Source: Conchiformibius sp. (GTDB lineage: Bacteria; Pseudomonadota; Gammaproteobacteria; Burkholderiales; Neisseriaceae). From it: a stretch of 64,000 nt of DNA. This document shows, piece after piece, positions 35,013 through 43,437 of this stretch; the stretch's first letter is position 1; the number at the start of each line of letters is the position of its first letter. Under the pieces are notes generated by a model. That model worked only from the letters and a program-made list of their open reading frames with translations, was not told the origin of the DNA and made no database searches. The position numbers and the translations under genes were made by a program. The stretch is taken from positions 1-64,000 of the forward strand of contig JASBYJ010000004.1 of the NCBI GenBank assembly GCA_029984035.1, in the 5' to 3' direction.

Positions 35013-35044
35013 TCCCGCTTTGGTTTGCCGCACGGCAAGACAAC

Positions 35045-35121
35045 TGGGGATTCGCCAAGTTGGTTAAGGCATCGGATTTTGATTCCGACATGCGTAGGTT
35101 CGAATCCTACATCCCCAGCCA
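35045..35121 (+). tRNA. tRNA-Gln (TTG), copy 1
   Basis: Cloverleaf with acceptor TGGGGAT/ATCCCCA, anticodon loop TTTTGAT (anticodon TTG), T loop TTCGAAT and encoded CCA. It is followed by a near copy 11 bp downstream. Confidence 0.96.
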
Positions 35122-35132
35122 AACCCGTTTTT

Positions 35133-35207
35133 AGGGGAGTCGCCAAGTGGTAAGGCATCGGATTTTGATTCCGACATGCGTAGGTTCGATCCCTACCTCC
35201 CCTGCCA
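35133..35207 (+). tRNA. tRNA-Gln (TTG), copy 2
   Basis: Nearly the same as the first tRNA-Gln, with acceptor AGGGGAG/CTCCCCT, the same anticodon arm (TTTTGAT) and encoded CCA. The acceptor stem has changed in compensating pairs, which shows that both copies are kept functional. Confidence 0.96.
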
Positions 35208-35258
35208 GTCAAGCGCGTGTGGTGTTGCCATACGCGCTTACTTTATTATGTGAAAACT

Positions 35259-35714
35259 ATGAAACTTGCCGAAGCTTTATCCGAACGCGCCGATTTGCAA
35301 AGACGTTTGGCGCAATTGAAACAGCGTTTGCAACAAAACGCACAATATCAGGAAGGCGAAACGCCGGCCGAAAATCCGCAGGAATTATTGGCGGAATACA
35401 CACGTTGCGCCGATGCTTGGGAAACTTTGGTCACCGCCATCAACCGCAGCAATCATCAGATTGTGCTGGAAAACGGCGAAAGCATGACTGCCGCACTGGC
35501 GCGCCGCGACCGTTTGAAAGCCGAACATGCGGTATTGGTTGGCTTGGCGGATGCCGCCACCCCCGAGCAATCGCGTTACAGCCGTAGTGAAATCAAAATG
35601 CTGGCGGCGGTAGAGGTAAAAGCGATACGCAAACGTGCCGATGACGTTGCCAAAACCTGCCGTGAATTGGACTTGCAGATTCAGGCAGCCAATTGGGCGA
35701 ATGATTTGGTTTGA
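35259..35714 (+). CDS. DIP1984 family (septicolysin-type) protein
   Basis: A 151-residue, mostly helical protein with KLAEALSERADLQRRLAQLK at the start, a QEGE motif and EYTRCADAWETLVTAINRSN. These match the DIP1984/DUF6847 family, sometimes labelled septicolysin, whose function is not settled. No signal peptide or membrane segment is seen. It lies just after the tRNA-Gln pair with its own start and could be read through from the tRNA promoter. Confidence 0.8.
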   Translation: MKLAEALSERADLQRRLAQLKQRLQQNAQYQEGETPAENPQELLAEYTRCADAWETLVTAINRSNHQIVLENGESMTAALARRDRLKAEHAVLVGLADAATPEQSRYSRSEIKMLAAVEVKAIRKRADDVAKTCRELDLQIQAANWANDLV

Positions 35715-36330
35715 GATATATCGGCGGCGGCATCAATTCAAGTTGCTCAATATCGGATTGCTGTAAAAATAATGTGTTGGCTCGGCGTGTTTTCTATGCC
35801 GAATTCACCGTGCAAACTGTGAATATCAATGGTTAGGCTACCTGAATGATTCGGTTGTGCCGGGCTGCGGCAGATGTTTGGCAGCCGCCATTCCGATGTG
35901 TTATCGCAGTTGCAGCGCATTATTTGATTCAAATGCATTCACCGCAACGGCATTTGGATGGGCAAACCGCTATGGTGTTTGGAGTTGCGAAGAGATACGC
36001 GGCATTATTAGATGATGCTGCCTGAATGTTCAGGCAGCCTGAAACAAATCTTCGGTAATATCGGAAAGCGGGCGCAAACTTTGCTTAACCGCACCATATC
36101 GAAGCAAAGGGCAGCTCTTTCGGATTTCCGAAGTACTGCGTATGCCCTGTATTTCGTACGGCTGACGGTGCACGGCGTATTGTTACTACCGCGCGTCGAT
36201 TCCGATATGAGGGTTGGGCGGAGAGGGAAGAATGTTTCAGGCAGCCTGTTGTTGGGGTGCTTGTTTTAAATTGCAACATCTATAAAAGAACAAATCGGCC
36301 GGCGGGCTTTAATCTGTTGTCGCGATAGCG
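35715..36330. other. Gene-free stretch before prs
   Basis: About 615 bp with DUS copies near 36017-36045 and 36236 and an Eikenella-type variant (GGCTACCTGAA) near 35835. Short frames on both strands read partly like protein (for example a minus-strand frame at 35747-35938) but none has a start site or known family. No gene can be supported. Confidence 0.5.
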
Positions 36331-36336
36331 TATAAT
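36308..36336 (+). promoter_or_regulatory. Promoter of prs
   Basis: TTTAAT, a 17-bp spacer and a perfect TATAAT at 36331-36336 lie about 45 bp upstream of the first candidate start of prs. Confidence 0.6.
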
Positions 36337-36432
36337 CTCGGCCGTTTGGCACAATGGCCGGCAATCAGAAAGAGGAAGCGGATGTTTCCTAAAAGCAAAT
36401 CTCTCAATCCCCATAACTCAGGCGATGAAAAT

Positions 36433-37416
36433 ATGGCATACGACAGCTTAATGGTGTTCACAGGTAACGCCAATCCGGAATTGGCAAAACGTGTTGTTAA
36501 ACATTTGGATACGTCATTGGGCAACGCGTCTGTCGGCAAATTTTCGGACGGGGAGGTTGCCGTTGAGCTTTTGGATAATGTACGCGGCCGCGATGTTTTT
36601 ATTTTGCAGTCTACCTGTGCGCCGACCAATGATAATTTGATGGAAATTTTGACTATGGCAGACGCGCTCAAACGTGCGTCTGCAGGCCGCATTACCGCAG
36701 CCATCCCTTATTTCGGTTATGCGCGCCAAGACCGCCGACCGCGTTCTGCGCGCGTGCCGATTTCCGCCAAATTGGTCGCCAATATGCTGACTTCCGCAGG
36801 GATTGACCGTGTGTTGACGGTTGATTTGCATGCCGACCAAATCCAAGGCTTTTTTGATATGCCTGTGGATAATATTTATGCTACGCCGATATTGGTGCAT
36901 GATGTGATGCGTCAGAATATCGATAATCTGATTGTGGTCAGCCCCGATATCGGAGGTGTGGTGCGTGCGCGTGCAGTGGCCAAAATTTTGAATACCGAAT
37001 TGGCGATTATCGACAAACGCCGCCCGAAAGCCAATGTGGCCGAAGTGATGAATATCATCGGCGATGTTCAGGGCAAAATTTGTTTGCTGCTGGACGATAT
37101 GATTGATACGGCCAACACTTTGTGCAAGGCTGCTTCTGCTTTGAAAGAGCGCGGTGCGGCAAGCGTGTTGGCGTATGCCACCCACCCCGTTTTTTCGGGT
37201 GGCGCGGTAGAGCGCTTGGCTTCTTCCGATATCGACCAGGTGGTGGTTACCGATACGATTCCCTTGTCGGCGGAAGCGCAAAATTGTCCGCGTATCCGTC
37301 AGGTAAGTATTGCGGGGTTGTTGGCGGAAACCATACGCCGCATCAGCAATGAAGAGTCGGTTTCTTATTTATTTAACGAAGAGTTGGCCCAACCCGGTTC
37401 TATTTATCTGCCTTAA
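36433..37416 (+). CDS. prs: Ribose-phosphate pyrophosphokinase
   Basis: Makes PRPP from ribose-5-phosphate and ATP, feeding the apt and hpt salvage enzymes and purine synthesis. The 327-residue protein starts MAYDSLMVFTGNANPELA as in Neisseria, with PYFGYARQDRR, TVDLHADQIQGFF and the PRPP loop LLDDMIDTANT. An in-frame ATG at 36379 has a much better ribosome-binding site (GAGGAAG) and would add 18 residues. Family comparison favours 36433, so the start is uncertain. Confidence 0.95.
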   Translation: MAYDSLMVFTGNANPELAKRVVKHLDTSLGNASVGKFSDGEVAVELLDNVRGRDVFILQSTCAPTNDNLMEILTMADALKRASAGRITAAIPYFGYARQDRRPRSARVPISAKLVANMLTSAGIDRVLTVDLHADQIQGFFDMPVDNIYATPILVHDVMRQNIDNLIVVSPDIGGVVRARAVAKILNTELAIIDKRRPKANVAEVMNIIGDVQGKICLLLDDMIDTANTLCKAASALKERGAASVLAYATHPVFSGGAVERLASSDIDQVVVTDTIPLSAEAQNCPRIRQVSIAGLLAETIRRISNEESVSYLFNEELAQPGSIYLP

Positions 37417-37422
37417 AGTTTT

Positions 37423-37463
37423 CAGGCTGCCTGAAAGCGTGTCATTCTTTTTCAGGCAGCCTT
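37423..37463 (+). terminator. Inverted DUS pair after prs
   Basis: GGCTGCCTGAAA and TTTCAGGCAGCC face each other across about 13 bases directly after prs. The tail TTTAAAG is short, so the pair may attenuate rather than fully stop transcription into rplY. Confidence 0.55.
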
Positions 37464-37555
37464 TAAAGCGTGCCATCAGGCACACCCTGCCGCAGGGTTG
37501 GTCGCAGCCCGGAAGCGGCGGTATTTTTTAACTTATCTTACTAAGGATAATATCC

Positions 37556-38125
37556 ATGTCTATCACTATTAAAGCAACCGTCCGTGACACACAAGGTACT
37601 GGTGCGAGCCGCCGCCTGCGTAACAGCGGACAAGTTCCTGCCGTAGTATACGGTGTCGGCGAAGCGAAGGCGGTAGCCGTAGACCACAAAGAAATGTTCT
37701 ACGCGCTGAAAAAAGAAAGCTTCTTTACCCAATTGCTGAAATTGGAAATTGACGGCAAAGTTCAGGAAGTCATCGTGCGCGATTACCAAATGCACCCTGT
37801 TAAACAACAGGTTCAACACATCGATTTCCAAGTAGTCGATTTGAAACAGCCTTTGCGTATGCGCATTCCCGTGCATGTGGTTAATGCTGAAAAATCGCAA
37901 GCGGTTAAATTGCAAAGCGGCCGCGTGTCTTTGTTGAGCACCGTAGTTGATGTGATTGTCGACCCCAAAAACATTCCTGCAGCGTTGGAATTGGACTGCG
38001 AGAAAGTCGTTGCGGGCGATATTCTGCACCTGTCCGATATCAACTACCCCAAAGGCGTTCAAAGCGTGGCTTTGAAACGCAACAGCAATTTGGCAGTGGC
38101 TACCGTAACCGGTAAAAAACGCTAA
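37556..38125 (+). CDS. rplY: 50S ribosomal protein L25 (Ctc type)
   Basis: Binds 5S rRNA in the large subunit. The 189-residue protein has the N-terminal L25 domain (SRRLRNSGQVPAVVYG) and the C-terminal Ctc/TL5 domain with the GDILHLSDINYP segment, so it is the long two-domain form. prs-rplY order is as in Neisseria. A TAAGGA-type leader precedes the ATG. Confidence 0.96.
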   Translation: MSITIKATVRDTQGTGASRRLRNSGQVPAVVYGVGEAKAVAVDHKEMFYALKKESFFTQLLKLEIDGKVQEVIVRDYQMHPVKQQVQHIDFQVVDLKQPLRMRIPVHVVNAEKSQAVKLQSGRVSLLSTVVDVIVDPKNIPAALELDCEKVVAGDILHLSDINYPKGVQSVALKRNSNLAVATVTGKKR

Positions 38126-38277
38126 ATTGTTGCAATCAGGTTGAACGGGATAACGGGTCTGATAAAAATCGGTTTTTCGTGACGATGGTCGAGTGATAGG
38201 CATGACGGATTTTGAAATTATGATGCCGTTCATTTGGAAATAGATTTTATTCATATCAATTATCCAATCGAATCTGC

Positions 38278-38306
38278 AAACCGCCCTGTTTCAAACGGGG
38301 CGGTTT
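38278..38306 (+). terminator. Intrinsic terminator after rplY
   Basis: AAACCGCCCTGTTT pairs with AAACGGGGCGGTTT (one wobble) with a single-base centre and is followed by TAATATTTT. It is 150 bp after rplY. Confidence 0.75.
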
Positions 38307-38526
38307 TAATATTTTCAGGCAGCCTAAACGGATTGTCATGATATGGCTGTGAATGATTTTTATCACTGCGCGTGCCAAGGAGTTTTGCTGTTGTTCGGGC
38401 GTATTGACTGAAAACGGTTAAGCCTTATTTCGTTTATATGTATTCCGCCACTTGACAGCGTTTTAAAGCGCAAAGAGCAGATTTGCAGCGCTTATTTGGA
38501 CAACATGAATAAGGCTGTTCCAATTG

Positions 38527-38538
38527 TGTTCATGAACA
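38527..38538. promoter_or_regulatory. Palindrome TGTTCATGAACA, candidate operator
   Basis: A perfect 12-bp inverted repeat with a further direct half site TGTTCAT three bases on, 190 bp upstream of trkA. It is the type of site a dimeric regulator could bind. No regulator is known to me that matches it. Confidence 0.3.
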
Positions 38539-38728
38539 TTGTGTTCATTTCGGGAAAACGGTGATTAGGGCAGTTGCTTGGGTTGGTATCACTTCCGAAC
38601 GGATGCAAACCGATTTTGTACAATCGTTTTCGGGCAGCGCGGGTGCTAACGCCGTAGGATGCGGTAACGGTTTTAAGGCGGATTGGCTATAATAGCGGTC
38701 TTCTTTTTATCTTTCAGGCAGGTTGGGT

Positions 38729-40141
38729 ATGAAAATCCTGATATTGGGAAGCGGCCAGGTGGGTTCTGCTATCGCGCAAGAATTGGCTTTGATGCCGGGT
38801 AATGATGTGACTATTGTGGATACCGATGCGGCTTCATTGAGAAACATCGGCAGCCGTTTGGATGTGCAAACCTTAGTGGGTAACGGCGCTTCTCCCGTTG
38901 TGTTGGAAGAAGCTGCCGCCGCCGATACCGATATGTTGTTGGCACTCACGCGCAGCGACGAGACCAATTTGGTTGCGTGCCGACTGGCTTGCGATTTGTT
39001 CAATATCCCGCAACGCATTGCCCGCGTGCGTTCTGCCGACTATTTGGAATACGGCAAAAATGATGCTGCCGACCCTGATGGCCTTCCGGACAGTTTGTCG
39101 GCTTTTGCCGTAACCGATTCCATCCACCCCGAACATCTGGTAACCGAGCATTTGGTCGGTTTGCTGTCTTATGTTCGCGCTTTGCAGGTTTTGCCGTTTG
39201 CACACGACCGCGTGCGCATGGTGATTGCCCAAATCCGCAGTAACGACTGGTTGGCAGGCAAAACCGTGGAAGAAGCGAACAACGGGCTGCCTGAAAATAT
39301 CGATTGCCAAATTTGCGCCATCTACCGCCACACGCGTTTGATTGTGCCGCAGCCCGATACGGTCATACTGGAAGATGATGAGATTTGTTTTGTGGTGGAC
39401 AGCAAACATATGTCTGCCGTGATGTATGTTCTGTTTCATTATGAACACGGCAACCACCGCATCATGCTGGCGGGAGGCGGGCATATCGGCTACCGTTTGG
39501 CAAAAAAGCTGGAAAGTAAATTCAATATCAAATTGTTGGAAGTGGATGCGGCAAGGGCGGAGTGGCTGGCTGAAAATTTGGACAGTACTTTGGTGCTTCA
39601 CGGTTCCGCTACTGATGAAGACTTGTTGTCGCGCGAATATATTGATGAAATCGATGTATTTTGCGCCATCACCAATGATGACGAAAACAATATTATGGCG
39701 GGGCTGTTGGCAAAAAATCTTGGTGCCAAACGCGTGATTACCATTATCAACCGGTCCCGTTATGTGGATTTGCTGACGGGCAATCAAATCGATATTGTGG
39801 TATCTCCGCACCAAATTACCATCGGCAGCGTGCTGGCGCACATACGGCGCGGCGATGTGGCGGCAGTTTATCCTTTGCGGCGCGGCACGGCGGAAGCCAT
39901 CGAAGTGGTGGTGCATGGTGATAAACGTACGTCATCGCTGGTAGGCCGCCGCGTGGATGAAGTGAAATGGCCGGCAGGATGCCATATTGCGGCCATTGTG
40001 CGCGGCGATGAAGTGCTGATGGGGCGGCATCATGACTGCGTATTGGAAGACAATGACCATATCATTTTCTTTGTTTCCCGCCGCCGTATTTTGCGCGAAT
40101 TGGAAAAATTGATTCAGGTGAAGATGGGATTTTTTGGTTGA
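38729..40141 (+). CDS. trkA: Trk potassium uptake regulatory NAD-binding protein
   Basis: The cytoplasmic gate of the Trk potassium channel. The 470-residue protein has two RCK halves: the first begins MKILILGSGQVGSAIA with the acidic VDTD end of the NAD fold, the second shows MLAGGGHIGYRLAKKLE near the middle. TrkA-C domains follow each. The membrane subunit trkH/trkG is not adjacent. The ATG at 38729 is used; a start two codons earlier is possible. Confidence 0.95.
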   Translation: MKILILGSGQVGSAIAQELALMPGNDVTIVDTDAASLRNIGSRLDVQTLVGNGASPVVLEEAAAADTDMLLALTRSDETNLVACRLACDLFNIPQRIARVRSADYLEYGKNDAADPDGLPDSLSAFAVTDSIHPEHLVTEHLVGLLSYVRALQVLPFAHDRVRMVIAQIRSNDWLAGKTVEEANNGLPENIDCQICAIYRHTRLIVPQPDTVILEDDEICFVVDSKHMSAVMYVLFHYEHGNHRIMLAGGGHIGYRLAKKLESKFNIKLLEVDAARAEWLAENLDSTLVLHGSATDEDLLSREYIDEIDVFCAITNDDENNIMAGLLAKNLGAKRVITIINRSRYVDLLTGNQIDIVVSPHQITIGSVLAHIRRGDVAAVYPLRRGTAEAIEVVVHGDKRTSSLVGRRVDEVKWPAGCHIAAIVRGDEVLMGRHHDCVLEDNDHIIFFVSRRRILRELEKLIQVKMGFFG

Positions 40142-40241
40142 GCCTGGAGTGGATGTGGTTATGTTTTTTTAGGGCAACGATTGTTGTTTTAATGGTTGAA
40201 ATAACCCGGTTGTTTAGTATTGAAGTAATCAGGGGTGTGCA

Positions 40242-40481
40242 GTGGGGTTAGGATTTATTATATTTTTCTTAATGGCATTTTTTACGGTTATTTTCGTAAA
40301 AGACCGGGATCGAGTGGTTTGGGCTTGGTAGGTTGTTTTTTTTGTTTCCGCATCTGCGGCTGTAGCAATCTTTTTCCTAATATTGGAGCCTTCTGCGGGT
40401 ATGACGGTACTTTTTGTATTTCTTCCCGCACTCCTGTTTTATTTAGGATTTCTCGCGGGGCAGAAAATGGATTTGTTTTGA
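40242..40481 (+). pseudogene. Small membrane protein ORF broken by an amber codon
   Basis: From GTG 40242 a hydrophobic frame (GLGFIIFFLMAFFTVIFV) runs to WAW and a TAG at 40329-40331. It then continues in the same frame as VVFFVSASAAVAIFFLILEP and further hydrophobic residues up to ...GQKMDLF and TGA 40479-40481. Both halves look like parts of one three-segment membrane protein, and TAG is one change from the TGG (Trp) codons beside it. The start is not supported by a clear ribosome-binding site. A shorter functional protein after the stop cannot be excluded. Confidence 0.45.
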
Positions 40482-40610
40482 AAACGCTTACTTTTGATGT
40501 AATGAAATATGATTCTAAATTTTTAATTCCCTCATTCCATTGATAAACTATTGCACACAGGCTGCCTGAAAACCGTCATTAACCTTACAGATTGCTTTTT
40601 AGAATGATTA

Positions 40611-40643
40611 TTGACGGGGGGGGGGGGACACAAATGCTATACT
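40611..40643 (+). promoter_or_regulatory. Candidate phase-variable promoter with a G12 tract
   Basis: A -35 (TTGACG at 40611-40616) and an extended -10 (TGCTATACT, hexamer at 40638-40643) are separated by 21 bp, of which most is a run of 12 G (40616-40627). Loss of three or four G would give the 17-18 bp optimum. This is the layout of the slipped-strand switch of meningococcal porA. The start ATG lies 39 bp downstream of the -10. Confidence 0.7.
40616..40627. repeat. Homopolymeric G12 tract
   Basis: Twelve consecutive G. It is the longest homopolymer I found in the window and lies between promoter elements, not in a coding frame. Confidence 0.95.
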
Positions 40644-40682
40644 GCTATCCATTGTTGATAAACAATATCGAGGAATACATTT

Positions 40683-40964
40683 ATGTCAAATACTGAAACC
40701 GAAAAAGATAATGAATTACCTGAAAATCCCAAACGCGCTATTCTTGTGAGCATTATTGCAGGTTGTGTAATAATCTGTGGTGCTTTCTATATTTATCAAG
40801 ATATACTTGAATTGGAAGTTACAGGTGGTACCAGACGTGTACAGTGGATGATTTATTTGGTTTACCAAGCATTAGGTGCTAAAGGTGTTTTGGTGGCAAT
40901 TAGTTCAGTGGGGTTATTCTGTTTCTATCATGCATACCGTTTATATCGGAAGCTGAAAGGTTAA
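40683..40964 (+). CDS. Small two-segment membrane protein under the G-tract promoter
   Basis: A 93-residue protein with a charged N-terminus (about residues 1-18), one membrane segment at about 19-38, a loop that reads GGTRRVQWMIYLVYQALGAKG and a second segment at about 70-85 ending in a basic tail. GAGGA lies nine bases upstream of the ATG. I do not recognise a named family; small inner-membrane proteins with a ...LY..LG.KG... loop are common in proteobacteria and uncharacterised. The phase-variable promoter suggests an exposed or costly function. Confidence 0.75.
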   Translation: MSNTETEKDNELPENPKRAILVSIIAGCVIICGAFYIYQDILELEVTGGTRRVQWMIYLVYQALGAKGVLVAISSVGLFCFYHAYRLYRKLKG

Positions 40965-41281
40965 TCTTTATTTTAGGGTGCTCACCGTTCTATTGATATA
41001 GGTTTTTAAAATAGCTCCCATTCTGAAAAACTCCGAATAATGAAATCCTTTAATATCCATCCCTATACATCTGATCCAGACGGGACAAGATGGGTAAAAC
41101 GAAAGCAGACTGAACTCAGTCTGCTTTTTCTTATTACTCACTATGCGTATACATCTTTGAATATCGCGTCCAATAACTTCCCTTCCGCCTCACGGCTGCA
41201 ATTGCCGGTTCCCACCAACCTACAGATAAAGGTATATCAGAATCACAACCAACGGTTTGTCTGCAGGCACCGTCCGTTATC
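40965..41281. other. Gene-free stretch with terminator and possible remnant
   Basis: Between the small membrane gene and the macB stop. It contains the terminator at 41103-41126. On the minus strand, a frame at about 41141-41239 reads CRLVGTGNCSREAEGKLLDA and then IFKDVYA before TAG, which looks like the tail of a lost protein. Nothing else is seen. Confidence 0.35.
41103..41126. terminator. Bidirectional intrinsic terminator
   Basis: AAGCAGACTG pairs with CAGTCTGCTT around AACT; T runs follow on the + side (TTTTTCTT). It lies between the small membrane gene and macB, which converge, so it may serve both. Confidence 0.8.
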
Positions 41282-43219
41282 CTAATCCCTGGCCAATGCA
41301 TCAATCGGATTGAGCTTGGAAGCATTTTTAGCGGGCATATAACCGAACAAAACACCGATAGCAGTAGAACACAATACCGCCCCGATAATGGAAGCCATGG
41401 AAAACAACATACTGAAATCGCTCACCAAGCTGTTAAATACCACACCCAAAGCAAACGAAAGCAATACGCCGACCACCCCGCCGATTAAACATAACAACAC
41501 TGCTTCAATCAAAAATTGCTGCAGAATATTGCGCTGGCGTGCACCGATGGCCATGCGCACACCGATTTCACGCGTGCGTTCGGTTACCGATACCAACATG
41601 ATGTTCATCACGCCGATGCCGCCGACAATCAGCGAAATCAAAGCGATACTGGCAATCAGCAGCCTCATGGTGCCGGTGGTGCTTTCTACGGTTTGTTTGA
41701 TACTGTCGCTGTTGTTCATGAAAAAATCCTGCGTACCGTGCCGCGACAGCAGCAGCTCGTTAATCCCTTTTTCGGCAACTTGTGAATTCACGTTGTCTTT
41801 CACTTTAACGGTGATATTGCTGATGTATTTGGCACCGCTGATTTGATTCATCAATGTGGTGTAAGGCGTCCACAACTGCAAGTTGTCGGAAGGGCCGAAC
41901 GGGCTGTTTCCGTCTTTTACGATGCCGATAACGGTGAGCGGACGTTTGCGGAATAAGACGGTTTTGCCTAAAGGGTCGGTGCCTTCAGGAAACAGTTTGC
42001 GTAGCGTATTGCGGTCGATGACAACGACTTGGGCATTGTCGCGGACTTCTTGCTCGTCAAACAAACGCCCGCGGTCCAATTTCAAGCCGCGAACTTGGAA
42101 ATATTGTGCGCCTACGCCGTACACCCCTGCGCTTAAATCGGTATTGCGGAATGTGAGCGTACCGCTGCCTGAAGACAGCGGCGTAGTGCTTTCCACATAA
42201 CTCAAACCTGCTATGGCACGGCTGTCGGCTACGGTTAGCGTGCGGATGCGGTGGCGGGTGCGGTCGCCGAAACCTTTGCCGGGATAAATACTGATGGTAT
42301 TGGTACCCATCGCGCTGATGTCCGCCAGAATTTTCTGCTGAGTCCCTTTGCCCAAGGCGACTACCGAAACTACGGCGGCAATGCCGATAATAATACCGAG
42401 CATGGTCAGCAGCGAACGCATTTTATGAGCCACAATCGCCTGAACCGACATCGAACAGGCTTCCTGCAATTGGTCTTTGTAAAACGCCCAGCCGTGTTTT
42501 TCCTGAATACTCTGCACATTACTCGGCGCGATATCTTGCGTTTTGCTGCGGTCCGCAATAATTTCGCCGTCTTTGATTTCAATCACGCGGTTTGCTTGGG
42601 CGGCAATATTCGGGTCGTGGGTTACCATAATGACGGTATGCCCGTCTTGATGCAGCGAACGGATGATTGCCATCACGTTTTCACCGCTGCCTGAATCCAA
42701 AGCGCCGGTCGGCTCGTCGGCAAAAATGATTTCGCCGCCGTTCATTAAGGCGCGTGCGATGGAAACACGCTGTTGCTGTCCGCCCGACAATTCGTTGGGT
42801 TTGTTGTGCTCTTTGCCTGCTAAACCGAGTCTGCCTAACAACTTGTCGGCACGACGGCAGCGTTCGTCATGGGGAATGCCGGCATACACCGCAGGCAGCG
42901 CGACATTGTCTCGGGCCGAAAGCGAACCGAGCAGGTTGTAACGCTGAAAAATAAAACCGAAACGTTTGCGGCGCATGGCCGCCAAATCATCGGCAGACAT
43001 ATGGGAAGTTTCCACGCCGGCAATAGCATAAGTGCCGTCAGAAGGCGTATCCAACAGTCCGAGAATGCTCATCAGAGTGGATTTTCCCGACCCCGATTGC
43101 CCGATAATCGCCACGAAATCCCCTTTGCGTATCGCAAGGTTGATGTTTTTCAATACGTGGACACGATTGGCGCCTTCACCGAAATAGCGGTTGATGTTTT
43201 TACATTCAATCAATAACAT
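41282..43219 (-). CDS. macB: Macrolide/peptide efflux ABC transporter MacB
   Basis: The ATPase and permease of the MacA-MacB-TolC type pump, which exports macrolides and other substrates from the periplasm. The 645-residue protein has Walker A GQSGSGKST (about 40-48), signature LSGGQQQR and Walker B IIFADEP in the N-terminal half, then four membrane segments around a large periplasmic domain. ATG 43219 gives MLLIECKNINRYFG as in Neisseria. It follows macA across a DUS-rich gap of about 220 bp. The outer-membrane channel gene is not present here. Confidence 0.95.
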   Translation of the reverse strand: MLLIECKNINRYFGEGANRVHVLKNINLAIRKGDFVAIIGQSGSGKSTLMSILGLLDTPSDGTYAIAGVETSHMSADDLAAMRRKRFGFIFQRYNLLGSLSARDNVALPAVYAGIPHDERCRRADKLLGRLGLAGKEHNKPNELSGGQQQRVSIARALMNGGEIIFADEPTGALDSGSGENVMAIIRSLHQDGHTVIMVTHDPNIAAQANRVIEIKDGEIIADRSKTQDIAPSNVQSIQEKHGWAFYKDQLQEACSMSVQAIVAHKMRSLLTMLGIIIGIAAVVSVVALGKGTQQKILADISAMGTNTISIYPGKGFGDRTRHRIRTLTVADSRAIAGLSYVESTTPLSSGSGTLTFRNTDLSAGVYGVGAQYFQVRGLKLDRGRLFDEQEVRDNAQVVVIDRNTLRKLFPEGTDPLGKTVLFRKRPLTVIGIVKDGNSPFGPSDNLQLWTPYTTLMNQISGAKYISNITVKVKDNVNSQVAEKGINELLLSRHGTQDFFMNNSDSIKQTVESTTGTMRLLIASIALISLIVGGIGVMNIMLVSVTERTREIGVRMAIGARQRNILQQFLIEAVLLCLIGGVVGVLLSFALGVVFNSLVSDFSMLFSMASIIGAVLCSTAIGVLFGYMPAKNASKLNPIDALARD

Positions 43220-43437
43220 AATCAATAGGTTTCATATTTTCAGGCAGCCTGAAGCGTATGGATTGGGACAGGGGAGAATGTCGTACTCTGCTTTCAGGCT
43301 GCCTGAACAGCCTGTTATCGCCCATCAATATTACGGGAAGCGTTTCGCTGTTTTCCAAAGGCAATCCGAACAACCCGTTTTATCATTACACATCAACAGT
43401 ATAGAATATTTTATTGCGTTTCAGGCTGCCTGAAGGA

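Larger units (their letters stand above)
38126..38687. other. Long leader region before trkA
   Basis: About 560 bp without a gene. It holds the terminator at 38278-38306, a DUS near 38318 and a perfect palindrome TGTTCATGAACA at 38527-38538 followed by a third TGTTCAT half site. TATAAT at 38688-38693 is a likely -10 of trkA, but its -35 is poor. Confidence 0.5.

Noticed and set aside
38873..39916. Long open frame (347 codons) antisense to trkA
   Set aside because: His/Gln/Ile-rich shadow translation; trkA is clear on the + strand.
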